DNA of 64,000 nucleotides. Source: Acidobacteriota bacterium (GTDB lineage Bacteria > Acidobacteriota > Terriglobia > Bryobacterales > Bryobacteraceae). The stretch is from NCBI GenBank assembly GCA_003223115.1, contig QHXW01000367.1:1-64000 (forward strand), given 5' to 3'. A program made the translations under genes and the position numbers. The notes under the pieces were generated by a model that made no database searches, was not told the origin of the DNA, and saw only the letters and a list, made by a program, of their open reading frames with translations. Below, in pieces: positions 9,328 through 17,891 of this stretch (position 1 is its first letter; every line of letters starts with the position of its first letter).

Positions 9328-9449
9328 GATCGTGGGTCAGATCTTCTTCGCTGAGGTCGAATGTGTTCACGCCATAATCCGCCAAGTGGCTGAGGAAATA
9401 TGGCTTCGGCACGCCAGCAAGCTGGGCGGCGGCGCTGATGGAGCCAAAT
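9314..9449 (-). pseudogene. C-terminal remnant of a UPF0175 antitoxin
   Basis: About 45 codons survive on the minus strand: AAAQLAGVPKPYFLSHLADY followed by GVNTFDLSEEDLTHDLESA and a TGA at 9316-9314. This is the C-terminal half of the UPF0175 family, the usual antitoxin partner of DUF3368. The N-terminal DNA-contacting half is missing: homology stops at about 9449, where an SBBP-repeat fragment on the other strand begins. The stop lies 11 bases inside the toxin's TTG start, the overlap expected of a coupled toxin-antitoxin operon. With neither promoter nor start codon left, this copy cannot function. Confidence 0.75.
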
Positions 9450-9451
9450 TT

Positions 9452-9565
9452 GACACCACGCCAGGCGCGTTTCAATCCAAGGGCTACCTAGGCCATGGGG
9501 ATGCGTTCGTTTTCAAACTGAACCCGTATGGCACGCGTCTGCTGTATTCGACGCTAGTTTTCTAG
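9452..9565 (+). pseudogene. Fragment of an SBBP-repeat protein
   Basis: Thirty-eight codons read DTTPGAFQSKG then GDAFVFKLNPYGTRLLYSTL, the signature of a single SBBP beta-propeller repeat, which occurs in long tandem arrays in acidobacterial secreted proteins. Only one repeat and a stop remain. The upstream part of the open frame (from 9332) is antisense to the antitoxin remnant and is not SBBP sequence. This is a truncated 3' piece of a lost gene. Confidence 0.75.
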
Positions 9566-9847
9566 AAGAATCCCTAACCCGGCGTAGCCGGAACCAAAAA
9601 AGGGTATACAAGTCCGATTCTTTTGGAATGGCCACCAAACCCGCATGGATAAAGGGCCACACGGCACTATCGAAAAATATCTTGCCAGAAAAAACATCGA
9701 TTCCATGATAAAGGTACTAACAGTCCGCTCGCTTACGGTCGCGGTGTGCGCGAAGCGAACAGATGAGCAGACCGGCGAAAGCCCGGATACCACGCGGGGT
9801 TCCCGCCGGTCCCACCGGAGGTCCCGGCTCGGTGTGGGCCAAATGAA
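9566..9847. other. Intergenic region downstream of the deacetylase-like gene
   Basis: Nearly 280 bases with no supported gene. A GC-rich imperfect palindrome (CCGCTCGCTTACGGTCGCGG, about 9725-9744) resembles a REP-type unit, but it was not seen repeated elsewhere in the window. Confidence 0.4.
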
Positions 9848-11626
9848 CTATGGATGCAGAATCAATAGCCTTCCGTCGAGTTTTAGGCGGGTTGTAAATG
9901 GAATATCGGCGCCCTGGCTGTCTCGGACATCGATCGCGTCCCAGCGCGGGTCCGATTCCAGCACGAGCGTCAGCCCTGCGGGCAAGTCAGCCCGCGGTTG
10001 GCTCAGGCGAATCAGAACATGGTTTTCGCTGATAGCGCGCTCCACACGAATCGAGGCGCGAGCCCGCGCGAAAAGGCCGAAGCGCGCGACGCTGCCAATC
10101 CACACAGGTTTCTTCCGGCACGCTTGTAGCAGGCGCTCCTCAGCCGCTAACTTGTAGGTGGTGTCTGTCGGGTGGATCAGCAGGCACGTGATGTTGTTAT
10201 TCTCGGCATTTGCCTCGACGATCTCGGTCCATTGCGCCACAACCCGGTCCTGGCTGGCAGGGGTCAGATAGCCCATGGAGTCGTCTAAGGTGACGGGTAT
10301 TTCGATTATGCTGCTTGCCGCCGAACCCAGATGGCTTTCCCGCAGAGGACGGTACGCATAGTTCGTGAGAGTATCACCGGCCGCTCGCGTCGAATCCACT
10401 AGATAACCAGCGGTTTCGAGCGCGCTGATGAGCTGGGGAGGATGGCTGAGCTCACCGGCGCGAAATGCAACCGTGTGCTGGCCCGGAATATCCCGTTCCA
10501 GCAGTTGCTTGCTGACTTCCACTTCTCCAAACACTGTGGGCGCCGACTGGGGCCGGTACGTAGCAAAGCGCACTGCGGCCTCGCCCAGGGGAAACCTGTT
10601 AAAAGCCTTCAGGTGGGAAACGCTATGAGAGCCCAGATCAAATCCGCGCTTAAAGATCTCGCGTAAGTAGACGCTATTTTGAGAAGTGTAATAACCGGCG
10701 TCCGTGGAATCAGAAAAATACTTTGTAGTCACGAAGAAAGTGCTGGTGGCGCCGTAGCGTTGCTCGAGCGCAGCGAACGCGACTGAATTGCGGAAGGATT
10801 CGCGGGCGTCAATGTCGTGACTCAACAGAAGAGCGCTCTCGAACCCGTCAGGAATGGTGTGCACCAGCAAGAACGGATGAACATTGGCTTCATAGATTGC
10901 CCGTAGCAGCAAGCGGATAACATCCGCTGACGGTGCGAAAACATTGGCCCACTGTGGCTCGGCCTCATAGCTCTGGCCCAGCGCCAGCCGAAGCGTTGAA
11001 TCGCTGAACGACAGACCCAGTGAATAAGCAATTCCGCGCCCATAGTCATGGCGAACGAAGCCAGCCGCGCGGCCGGGAAACCTTCCAAGCACGACTGCGC
11101 CGGTCGGCTGGTATTGCGTGGTCCAGTTCAATTCGCGGTACCGTTTGGAATCGCCCAGCACGATGTCGCGTTCCTGGGGCCGATTGACATATCGAAACGC
11201 TGGATCATTGCCCGTAAGCTGCAATCCGAAATTTTCACGGCTGGTGGAAAAACCGTTAATCCCGAAAAGGGGGAAGTACTGGTTTCCCTGAACGTGTGTG
11301 GCGAAGAGCACGCCACCGCGCTCTACAAACGAATAAAGCAACTCGCGGCTGGCGGGCGAGAACGCGGTATTTGTCATTGCCCCCGCAATGATTACCATGG
11401 GCGATCGTATCGCGGAGACGACGCTTGCAGTGGTCTCGTAGGGCACGCCCAGCATTTCCAGGTCACTCTCCGCCGCCGTGACCTCGCTGGTATCTCTTGC
11501 TGCAACCTGCAGCACGGCTACGCCTGTGGAAAGCTTCGTGGGTGGCGTGGAGCCGAAGGCCAACGGCAAATACAATACAAAGAGGGCGACACCCGATCTC
11601 ACTTCCAAAGCCGATCTCATTTCCAA
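9848..11626 (-). CDS. Secreted polysaccharide-deacetylase-like protein
   Basis: A 592-residue exported protein. Residues 1-26 form a signal peptide (VALFVLYLPLAFGS). Residues 30-260 resemble a glutamine-amidotransferase-like fold, with VVIIAGAMTN and RGGVLFATHVQGNQYFPLFG. Residues 265-480 carry NodB-type elements: LLLSHDIDARESF (paired metal-binding and catalytic Asp), SHSVSH (the HxxxH metal-binding motif), RAGELSHPPQLISALE, and ITCLLIHPTD. A beta-rich tail of about 100 residues ends the protein. The likely role is deacetylation or other ester or amide cleavage on a surface polysaccharide in the periplasm. It overlaps the upstream gene by 10 bases, so the two are probably co-translated. The substrate is unknown. 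Confidence 0.75.
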   Translation of the reverse strand: MEMRSALEVRSGVALFVLYLPLAFGSTPPTKLSTGVAVLQVAARDTSEVTAAESDLEMLGVPYETTASVVSAIRSPMVIIAGAMTNTAFSPASRELLYSFVERGGVLFATHVQGNQYFPLFGINGFSTSRENFGLQLTGNDPAFRYVNRPQERDIVLGDSKRYRELNWTTQYQPTGAVVLGRFPGRAAGFVRHDYGRGIAYSLGLSFSDSTLRLALGQSYEAEPQWANVFAPSADVIRLLLRAIYEANVHPFLLVHTIPDGFESALLLSHDIDARESFRNSVAFAALEQRYGATSTFFVTTKYFSDSTDAGYYTSQNSVYLREIFKRGFDLGSHSVSHLKAFNRFPLGEAAVRFATYRPQSAPTVFGEVEVSKQLLERDIPGQHTVAFRAGELSHPPQLISALETAGYLVDSTRAAGDTLTNYAYRPLRESHLGSAASSIIEIPVTLDDSMGYLTPASQDRVVAQWTEIVEANAENNNITCLLIHPTDTTYKLAAEERLLQACRKKPVWIGSVARFGLFARARASIRVERAISENHVLIRLSQPRADLPAGLTLVLESDPRWDAIDVRDSQGADIPFTTRLKLDGRLLILHP

Positions 11627-12960
11627 AATTGCTCCGCCCTGGCATTACCCTTCATGGCTTCGGCTACAAATACGAGCCAGCTGGATGCCGCCACGCTCGG
11701 AGAATCGCTCATCTGGTGCGGCATTTCCCGGGAGGCGTATCGTAGGCCGTTTGAGGCCACCTGAAGCGGCTGCAAGGCCTGGACGATTTTTCGAGCCCGA
11801 TCCGGCTGCCCCATGCGCAAGTAGGCGAGCGCGACGCCCAGCGTGCCTTCAGACCACACCAGCGGCAGATCGCGCCATTGTTTTCGCGGCTCGCCGGGGA
11901 AATAAAACTTACCAATCTCAAAGCTGGGATAAATGGGCTCGTCGAAATAGGGGCGATAACCCGCGGCATCGCCGTCGCGTGACGCGTAAGTCTCCATGCT
12001 TCGCAGTGCCGTTTGCGCCTTGTCCGCCTCGCCGGCGGCGATCAGAAAGAGCGCGCCCCAGGAAGCGCAATCCAATGCTTTTACGGAGTCGCGCTGGCCG
12101 CCAGGAGAAAAGCCTTCATCAAACTGGCTGATGCGCTCATCCCACTCCACTCGCAGAAGCCCGCGCCGGATTCGATCGGCTGCATCTTTCCAACGCGGTT
12201 CCCCGGTAAGTTGCAAGAGCGCGCGCAGAAAGAACCAGGAGCTAATGTTGTTTTCCGTGCTGAAACCGAGTGCCGGCGAATCCAGATATTCTTCGATGAC
12301 GTCGCGCGCATCCGGCCGGTAACTGAGACGTATGCTGCCATAGCCCTGCCGCAGCAACCCATAACAAAGATGCTCCGGCCGAGTCGATTCGAGTGAAAGC
12401 AAGTAGTTCCCAAGCCGCACGGCCGTGGCCAGAAAGGAGGTTCTTTCGCGCGCGCAGCCGGCATCCTGAGCCGCGCAGGGCGGCGCATGAGCCAGGTAGA
12501 ACGTGAATGCGTAACCGGCCCATCCGATGCTACCGGCCCGGACGAGGGCACTATCGTGTTCAGATTCATCGGGCCAGCTATTGGCCGTGCTGTAGCTGAA
12601 CCATAGACTGCCATCGGGACGCACAAGTCTCGCCAGAGCCTGAAGGGTGAGGTTTGCGGCGTCCATCCGTCCTGAGATCGTGAAGCTCAGGGCGGCGAGT
12701 GCATCATCATAAGTTGCCGAACGGTGAAAGCCGGTGGGAAGCTTCGCGGGTGAAACGTCATAGCTGATCAACAGGTGCCGCCGGGAGGGATCTGGGTCGG
12801 GCACTACATGATTGGGTGTGACTTGGCCTCGAAGCCAGTTTTGGCTCGCGATATTCCAGTCATCGAGAGATTGTCCCGTACAGGCGAGCGTGCAGAAGGG
12901 CCCTATAGTCACCAGGACAATCGAGCGATGCAGCAGTAGACTGGCGGTTCTCACTCTCAC
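11617..12960 (-). CDS. Secreted alpha/alpha-toroid (glycosidase-like) protein
   Basis: A 447-residue exported protein with an N-terminal hydrophobic segment ending LACTG, which may be a weak lipobox. The body is a series of helical hairpins typical of six-hairpin glycosidase or polysaccharide-lyase folds: ATYDDALAALSFTISGR, LARLVRPDGSLWFSYST, IGWAGYAFTFYLAH, SSWFFLRALLQLTGE, ASWGALFLIAAGE and WSEGTLGVALAYLRMG. Repeated Trp and Tyr residues suit a carbohydrate-binding cleft. It is first in a two-gene unit with the deacetylase-like gene (10-base overlap), which suggests joint action on an exopolysaccharide. I cannot assign a glycoside hydrolase family or catalytic residues. Confidence 0.7.
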   Translation of the reverse strand: MRVRTASLLLHRSIVLVTIGPFCTLACTGQSLDDWNIASQNWLRGQVTPNHVVPDPDPSRRHLLISYDVSPAKLPTGFHRSATYDDALAALSFTISGRMDAANLTLQALARLVRPDGSLWFSYSTANSWPDESEHDSALVRAGSIGWAGYAFTFYLAHAPPCAAQDAGCARERTSFLATAVRLGNYLLSLESTRPEHLCYGLLRQGYGSIRLSYRPDARDVIEEYLDSPALGFSTENNISSWFFLRALLQLTGEPRWKDAADRIRRGLLRVEWDERISQFDEGFSPGGQRDSVKALDCASWGALFLIAAGEADKAQTALRSMETYASRDGDAAGYRPYFDEPIYPSFEIGKFYFPGEPRKQWRDLPLVWSEGTLGVALAYLRMGQPDRARKIVQALQPLQVASNGLRYASREMPHQMSDSPSVAASSWLVFVAEAMKGNARAEQFWK

Positions 12961-13093
12961 CCATCGAACGCTATCCCAATTCTATGGACTCGGTTGTGTC
13001 CGCAACAAGTTATCGACGGTTTGTTTTTACGGTAAAAAAACATAGGGTGCGGCGTCCTGGCCGCGTTCAGGCCCCAGCACGGCGCCAAGTACC

Positions 13094-13906
13094 TCAAATT
13101 TGCGAATAGACGGTTGGGCTGAGGATCACGTTCGTGATACTGGAGACGATGTCCTCGAAGGTATATCTCGCCATGCTGCTGAGCTTTTTCCAATCGGGCG
13201 ATGATCCGAAGGCCTTCCAGTTCTTGGTGCGCTCCGCCAGGTCTTCGAACCCCACCATGTAAGTCAAGTTCGGCAACCGCGACCCGATGATTGTGTCTCC
13301 ATAGAAGACTTGCCGGAATCCCGCCTTGTCGAAGACATCAAATTCACCACTGTTGAACATCTCGACTTTTCTCTTGTGGTCCTGATCGGTGGGACTTTCG
13401 TACGTGCGCAGCTCAAACATGCGCGCGCGGTGTTCCGCCGTTGCCGGTGGGACCTTGAGCTTGGGCATGCCCTCAAAGGCCAGCATTAGAGAACTTTCCA
13501 AGCGCACGTAAGCGGGCTCCTTGGCAGGCGCATTCAGAAAGGGCGCACCGGCCTTGAGGAACTCCGCGTCCTGCTCCAGACGGAACTCGGCCGTCACCAG
13601 AGTCTCCACCGATGTGCTGGGCATGAGCACGTAAAACGTGGGACTTTCCGGACCGATGTCCACCGTGAAGACGCCTATAGGACTGATGCCCAGGCGGTTG
13701 AACCCCGGTACCAGCGCATCTCGAAAATATGCGTCGGCGATTTTCCGTTGCGGTCCCGACTGCAGTTGATAACGCCTCAGCTCGTAATACTCTCGTCCCT
13801 TGGCGGCATTGCTCGCGCCCTGCCCGGCTCCCGCAGAGCCGCTGGATGCGCCCGCCGCCAGAGCGGAAACTGCTAATGATGAACCCAGAAACTGTCGTCT
13901 CTTCAT
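13094..13906 (-). CDS. NIPSNAP family protein with Tat signal
   Basis: A 270-residue protein. I start it at the ATG at 13906, preceded by AGGAGG (13912-13917), rather than the longer frame, because this gives a clean twin-arginine signal: MKRRQFLGSS followed by an Ala/Gly-rich hydrophobic stretch. Two NIPSNAP (dimeric alpha/beta-barrel) units follow: YYELRRYQLQSGPQRKIADA with GFNRLGISPIGVF (about residues 50-150), and MFELRTYESPTDQDHKRKVE with FYGDTIIGSRLPNLTYMVGF (about 170-265). Such proteins are common in Acidobacteriota and Planctomycetota, often near catabolic genes. Their biochemical role is not established. Folded export to the periplasm is inferred from the signal. Confidence 0.88.
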   Translation of the reverse strand: MKRRQFLGSSLAVSALAAGASSGSAGAGQGASNAAKGREYYELRRYQLQSGPQRKIADAYFRDALVPGFNRLGISPIGVFTVDIGPESPTFYVLMPSTSVETLVTAEFRLEQDAEFLKAGAPFLNAPAKEPAYVRLESSLMLAFEGMPKLKVPPATAEHRARMFELRTYESPTDQDHKRKVEMFNSGEFDVFDKAGFRQVFYGDTIIGSRLPNLTYMVGFEDLAERTKNWKAFGSSPDWKKLSSMARYTFEDIVSSITNVILSPTVYSQI

Positions 13907-14111
13907 CGAAGTCCTCCTGAGATTGAACTCACCATCGTCCCTCTTGTCTCCTGTGCTCCTGATCTGTGACTTCCAGTCAAGCCGTTTATTTCCAACATCG
14001 GCTGTCTCCCCAAAAACTGCCGGCGCGGGAAGCCGGTAGTCGGCTGCGGTCGAAGTCACAGGCTGTTCAATCCGGCACCGCCGGAGGCATGGCTGACTTC
14101 TGACTCCTGAT

Positions 14112-15485
14112 CTACCGTTCTTCGGTCACCAGATACTGCTCGTACTTGGCGTCCGGCATTACGTAGATATTCAGCAACACCGTCTTTCTTTCAAATTGCG
14201 CGGAATACATGCGGTGGATCATGCCGCCGCGCAGGCTCTCTCGCACACGCGTGATGGATTTCAACTTCCGAAGAGCACCGAGAGATTTTTTGTAATCTTC
14301 GAGTGCGCTGGGAGTGAAGTAGGTGTTCGCGTTGTCTGTAAATAGCGCACGATCGATCTTGCCCTTTTTTAGTCCCGCGAGAATCGCCCGCACCTGCTGT
14401 GTATCATTTGGCGATTCGGGCGGCCGGTCAGGCAAGAAGATCAAGGTGGCTATCTGCCGCGAAAGCGGATCGATCAGATTAATGCCGTCTGCATTCGAGA
14501 GCACAACAATGGCGCCCGACCGCGTAGGGTAGAGAGTGTTCAGCGCCAGAAAGCCCGAAACCTCGCCGCCATGTTCGACAGTCGGGATGCGGCTCAACTC
14601 TCCGAGATCGAGACCCAGCGCGTAATGCGTGAAGTCTCCGTTCTTCAGCTTTACTTCCCGTGTGAACTCATCGTAGGACCTGGCGGAAAGGATTTTCTTT
14701 TCGAGGAAAGCGATGTCCCAGCGGGCGAGGTCCGAGGGCGTCATGCAAAGCTCGCCGGCCGCGAAATACCAGCCGCTTGCCTCGCGTTGAACAGGACGTG
14801 CAGGGCCCAGAGCGTAGCGCGTGTAAGCTGTAGCATCAGCGGGACTGGCCTCCGCACAATCGCCAGCCGACTGCATGCCCAGCGGCTCAAAAATCTTCTC
14901 GCGAAGAAACCGGACGAGCGGGTGGCCGGAGGCTTTCTCGAAGATTTCTCCAGCCAATACGTAATTGGTATTGCTGTACTGCCAGCGCGTGCCGGGATCG
15001 AAATTCAACGGTTTCTTTGCCCACTGGTCCAGGATCGCCCGCGGCGTCGTCGGCTTCAGCCACTCGGGAATGATGTAGTCCTGCGGTGCGTAATCTTCGT
15101 AGCCTGATGTGTGCGAGAGCAACTGGCGAATGCTCACTTCACCAGAGCGCGTGAGGTCCGGAAAGTACTTCGAGACTTTGTCATCAAGCGACAGCTTCCC
15201 CTGTTCCTCGAGGAGAAGAATCGCAGCCGCCGTGAATTGTTTGCTGATGGAGCCGACCGCATACCGGGTATTGACGTCAACCGCGCGATTTTCTGCAATG
15301 TTCGCGTGGCCGAAGGCTTTGGCGAAAGCCAACTTGCCCTGCTCCACAATGGCCACAGAGACGCCCGGAGCCCCACTTTGCGTGAGAGCCGCGGCAATTT
15401 TGCCGGACAGTTTGCTGTCCAGATCCGAGGATTGTTGCGCGAACGCGCAAAGCCCCACGGCGGTTAGGGCGAGATAGCGAGTCAT
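14112..15485 (-). CDS. Class C beta-lactamase-fold serine hydrolase
   Basis: A 457-residue exported protein. The signal peptide is MTRYLALTAVGLCAFAQ. The beta-lactamase/D-Ala-D-Ala carboxypeptidase (PF00144) domain occupies about residues 25-340: the nucleophile motif SxxK is Ser79-Ile-Ser-Lys82 in YAVGSISKQF, the tyrosine motif YSN lies in RWQYSNTNYVLAGEIF, and the third motif is HGG in VEHGGEVSGF. A C-terminal domain of about 110 residues follows and is typical of the esterase-like members. The likely role is hydrolysis of a peptidoglycan peptide, ester or amide in the periplasm. True beta-lactamase activity cannot be claimed from sequence. It sits downstream of the VWFA gene in the same direction. 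Confidence 0.88.
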   Translation of the reverse strand: MTRYLALTAVGLCAFAQQSSDLDSKLSGKIAAALTQSGAPGVSVAIVEQGKLAFAKAFGHANIAENRAVDVNTRYAVGSISKQFTAAAILLLEEQGKLSLDDKVSKYFPDLTRSGEVSIRQLLSHTSGYEDYAPQDYIIPEWLKPTTPRAILDQWAKKPLNFDPGTRWQYSNTNYVLAGEIFEKASGHPLVRFLREKIFEPLGMQSAGDCAEASPADATAYTRYALGPARPVQREASGWYFAAGELCMTPSDLARWDIAFLEKKILSARSYDEFTREVKLKNGDFTHYALGLDLGELSRIPTVEHGGEVSGFLALNTLYPTRSGAIVVLSNADGINLIDPLSRQIATLIFLPDRPPESPNDTQQVRAILAGLKKGKIDRALFTDNANTYFTPSALEDYKKSLGALRKLKSITRVRESLRGGMIHRMYSAQFERKTVLLNIYVMPDAKYEQYLVTEER

Positions 15486-15561
15486 AATCGGCTTCGAACG
15501 AGAGAAGCGCGATTATAACAACCGCTCAGCCGGCTGTGGGACGTGGATTAGTATTGCTCGC

Positions 15562-17040
15562 CTATTTGCTCTTAGTTGCGTCGTTTTTGCGGAGCTGCTG
15601 CGCGGTCGTGGCCGTGTCACTGGGACACGCCCGCCGCATGGGCTCGTCGACTTTGCGCCAGCCGCCACACGCCGGATCGTTGTCCGCTGGAGCTGCCGCG
15701 CTCGGAGGCGGGCTCGCAGGACTGTCGGCCGGCTGGGCATCCCGATTGTCGCGATCGTCGGCGCGCCGCCAACCGCCCTGAGACGCAGTAGAGTCGGTCA
15801 ACGGTCCTTGGCGCGGCCCATCCTGGTCCACGGCCGGCCGGCGCTTCAAGCGCAGGGATGGCTTGTTTGACTCGGAATGTTCGTCTCGGGCATCCGCGGG
15901 CCCCCGGTACACTTCAGTCGGCTCAGGAGGATTTGCCGCGGCCACGGCCGATCCACCCGGCGCCAGGTAAACGCGCCGGTAGCGCACGTCAGCATCGGGG
16001 TAACGCTGGCGCGCGGCGTCGGACAATTGCACCTCGATGGCGCGTTCGTCGCCCGCCTTCACTTCCTGCGGCAAGTAGAAGTGCAAAGCATAGCGCTGCC
16101 GGATTCGGGCTAGCGTGGTCTCGAGTGCCGAGGCATCATCCACGGGCATGGTGTCTCCGCCCGACATACGGGCGATCTCAGCCGTGCCGGCCGATTGCGT
16201 GTGGGACCCGATCATCACCGGCCCACCGCCACCGCCGCCACGGCCCCCGTACGGCCCGCCACGGCGACCCAGAATGATACCCCCTAGGGGCCCGCCCAGA
16301 GGCCCGCCACCGCCCCCAGGCCAGCCACCGCCGCCTGATGCGCCCGGATACCCACCACCACCGCCCCGCCGGCCGCGTCCCATGGAGCCATTTGCCATGG
16401 CGTCTGGCGCCAGCAATAGGCTCAATACCGCATCAGCCCGGGTCAGGGCGCGTGACACACCCTCCACATCCCGATTGCGCTCTGTCTGATCGTCGGTAAG
16501 GATCACGATGGCGCGTCGCGCGTTGGTTCGCCTTTCCCGCGCGATGAAGTTGGCGGCATCCAGCAAGGCGCGCGTGATGTCCGTGCCCCCGTCGAATGTC
16601 TCCTGATTGATCAACGATTCGAGTTCGCGCTCCACATCCCCGTGGCCGCTGCGGAACGGCAGACGCACTCGCGAGGAACGATCGAACACCATGATCGCCA
16701 CACGATCCTGCTCACCGAGTACGCTCAACGCCTGATGCGAGGCAGAAACGATGCGCTCGACATGCGGCCGCATGCTGGCGCTGACGTCCAGCAGCAGCAC
16801 TACATCGACCGGCAGGCTCACGGTTCCGAAATTTCGAATCTGCTGGGGGCGGCCGTCTTCGCGCAGCACAAAGTCTTCCGCTCGCAGGTTCGTGATGGTT
16901 CGGTTATCGCGATCCACTACCTGGGCGTCTACGCGAACCAGGGAGACATCACTGCGGAACACCACGTCGTCCGGCGCGGCTGAGACTTGGCACAGGCCTC
17001 CGCCAACCAGTGCAATCAACAGGAAGACAGAACGGATCAT
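15562..17040 (-). CDS. VWFA-related protein, acidobacterial type (TIGR03436-like)
   Basis: A 492-residue exported protein. After a signal peptide (FLLIALVGGGLCQVSA) comes VSLVRVDAQVVDRDNR...LREDGRPQQI, the segment that precedes the VWA domain in this acidobacterial family. The VWA domain (about residues 78-205) has an intact MIDAS DVSASM and a conserved TDD. Between about 222 and 275 is a striking Gly/Pro/Arg-rich stretch, followed by a return to VWA sequence (TAEIARMSGG, IRQRYALHFYLP). The C-terminal 150 residues are disordered and charged. The likely role is metal-dependent protein binding at the cell surface or in the periplasm. The gene was probably next to the low-complexity membrane protein gene at 19047 before the intervening segment arrived. 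Confidence 0.87.
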   Translation of the reverse strand: MIRSVFLLIALVGGGLCQVSAAPDDVVFRSDVSLVRVDAQVVDRDNRTITNLRAEDFVLREDGRPQQIRNFGTVSLPVDVVLLLDVSASMRPHVERIVSASHQALSVLGEQDRVAIMVFDRSSRVRLPFRSGHGDVERELESLINQETFDGGTDITRALLDAANFIARERRTNARRAIVILTDDQTERNRDVEGVSRALTRADAVLSLLLAPDAMANGSMGRGRRGGGGGYPGASGGGGWPGGGGGPLGGPLGGIILGRRGGPYGGRGGGGGGPVMIGSHTQSAGTAEIARMSGGDTMPVDDASALETTLARIRQRYALHFYLPQEVKAGDERAIEVQLSDAARQRYPDADVRYRRVYLAPGGSAVAAANPPEPTEVYRGPADARDEHSESNKPSLRLKRRPAVDQDGPRQGPLTDSTASQGGWRRADDRDNRDAQPADSPASPPPSAAAPADNDPACGGWRKVDEPMRRACPSDTATTAQQLRKNDATKSK

Positions 17041-17197
17041 CGGTACTCTCGGCCTCTCTTTCCGGCAGGGCTTAAATTCGAAACACTGGGGACTCAGGCA
17101 TTGATACGCATCGCCGCTGTAGGGGGTTTCAAACTTCCGGATCAGCTCCAGGCAAATCAGGAGACCTGACCGAAGTGGCCCAGGCCGGGGCTTTGGC

Positions 17198-17248
17198 AGC
17201 TACATCGACGGTGGCTGAGCCTTTGTAGGCGGAGTCTGCGCCTTGCTG
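17198..17248. repeat. 51-bp imperfect direct repeat, copy A
   Basis: Matches 19045-19095 at 47 of 51 positions in the same orientation. Copy B is the 3' end and stop of the membrane-protein gene at 19047. Copy A is therefore a detached duplicate of that gene end, followed on the minus strand by the upstream region of the VWFA gene. Confidence 0.9.
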
Positions 17249-17262
17249 TGTGGCCGTCCTGG

Positions 17263-17799
17263 TTACTCTACGTCAATCAGGTATCCGCGCAGCAATACCT
17301 TGGAAAGGCGCAGCGGGGAGCCGATCGGACCATTCCTGAGTTCAATGCATATTCGTGCCGACGAGGAAATGACGAATCCGGTTGTCAGGTGCTCGCTTGT
17401 TCCACCCACACCGTCGGATCCCAGTCGAATAGTGGACTCAAAAGAGGTGTGCCGTTTGGCCTGGTCTGTGCGGTTCTCCACGATGAGGGCGAGGATCTGC
17501 ACAAGACCGGGCGCTCCGCTGGAATAATGCCAATCGACATCGGTCACAAGCAACAACCGTCCTTCCGGAATCCTAAACACTTCCGGACTGGAAGTGCCAT
17601 CCGGGAATAGTCTCCTAAAATCCAGCCTGGCTTCACCGCAACCTTCCTTCGCGCCGCTGATCATTTCCAGCGTGACAATGTCCTTCGGTGGAATGGACAG
17701 ACGGGTGACCTCACCTGCCCACAAGGAAACAGTCGCAGCAAACATCGCGGCCTTCACGATTGAGCGCGTGACCGTCCAATTCGCAGGAATGTGTATCAT
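17263..17799 (-). CDS. Hypothetical exported protein
   Basis: A 178-residue protein from the ATG at 17799, preceded by an AGAGGTG-like ribosome-binding site. A longer GTG start at 17895 would overlap the upstream stop by four bases (GTGA) but adds an Arg/Lys-rich leader before the natural signal segment (TRSIVKAAMFAATVSLWAGEV). The mature part is beta-rich, with VTLEMISGAKEGCGEARLDF, RIPEGRLLLVTDVDW, LIVENRTDQAKRHTSFEST and LLRGYLIDVE. The pattern suggests a small beta-sandwich. I do not recognise a family. It lies with the TIGR03437-like gene inside the segment bounded by the direct repeats. Confidence 0.65.
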   Translation of the reverse strand: MIHIPANWTVTRSIVKAAMFAATVSLWAGEVTRLSIPPKDIVTLEMISGAKEGCGEARLDFRRLFPDGTSSPEVFRIPEGRLLLVTDVDWHYSSGAPGLVQILALIVENRTDQAKRHTSFESTIRLGSDGVGGTSEHLTTGFVISSSARICIELRNGPIGSPLRLSKVLLRGYLIDVE

Positions 17800-17891
17800 T
17801 CCGGCACCTCTTTGCTTTCCGACCGGCGTTAGCGTACTTATTTTGGAAGCCAATCGTTTCCTTCGTACCCGGCGCGCGTTATTCGGAACCC

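Noticed and set aside
9725-9744. REP-type palindrome
   Set aside because: Only one copy found in the window; kept as a note rather than a repeat call.
14112-15485. Antibiotic resistance beta-lactamase
   Set aside because: The class C fold and motifs are present but the long C-terminal domain and context are those of esterase or peptidase members; activity on beta-lactams cannot be claimed.
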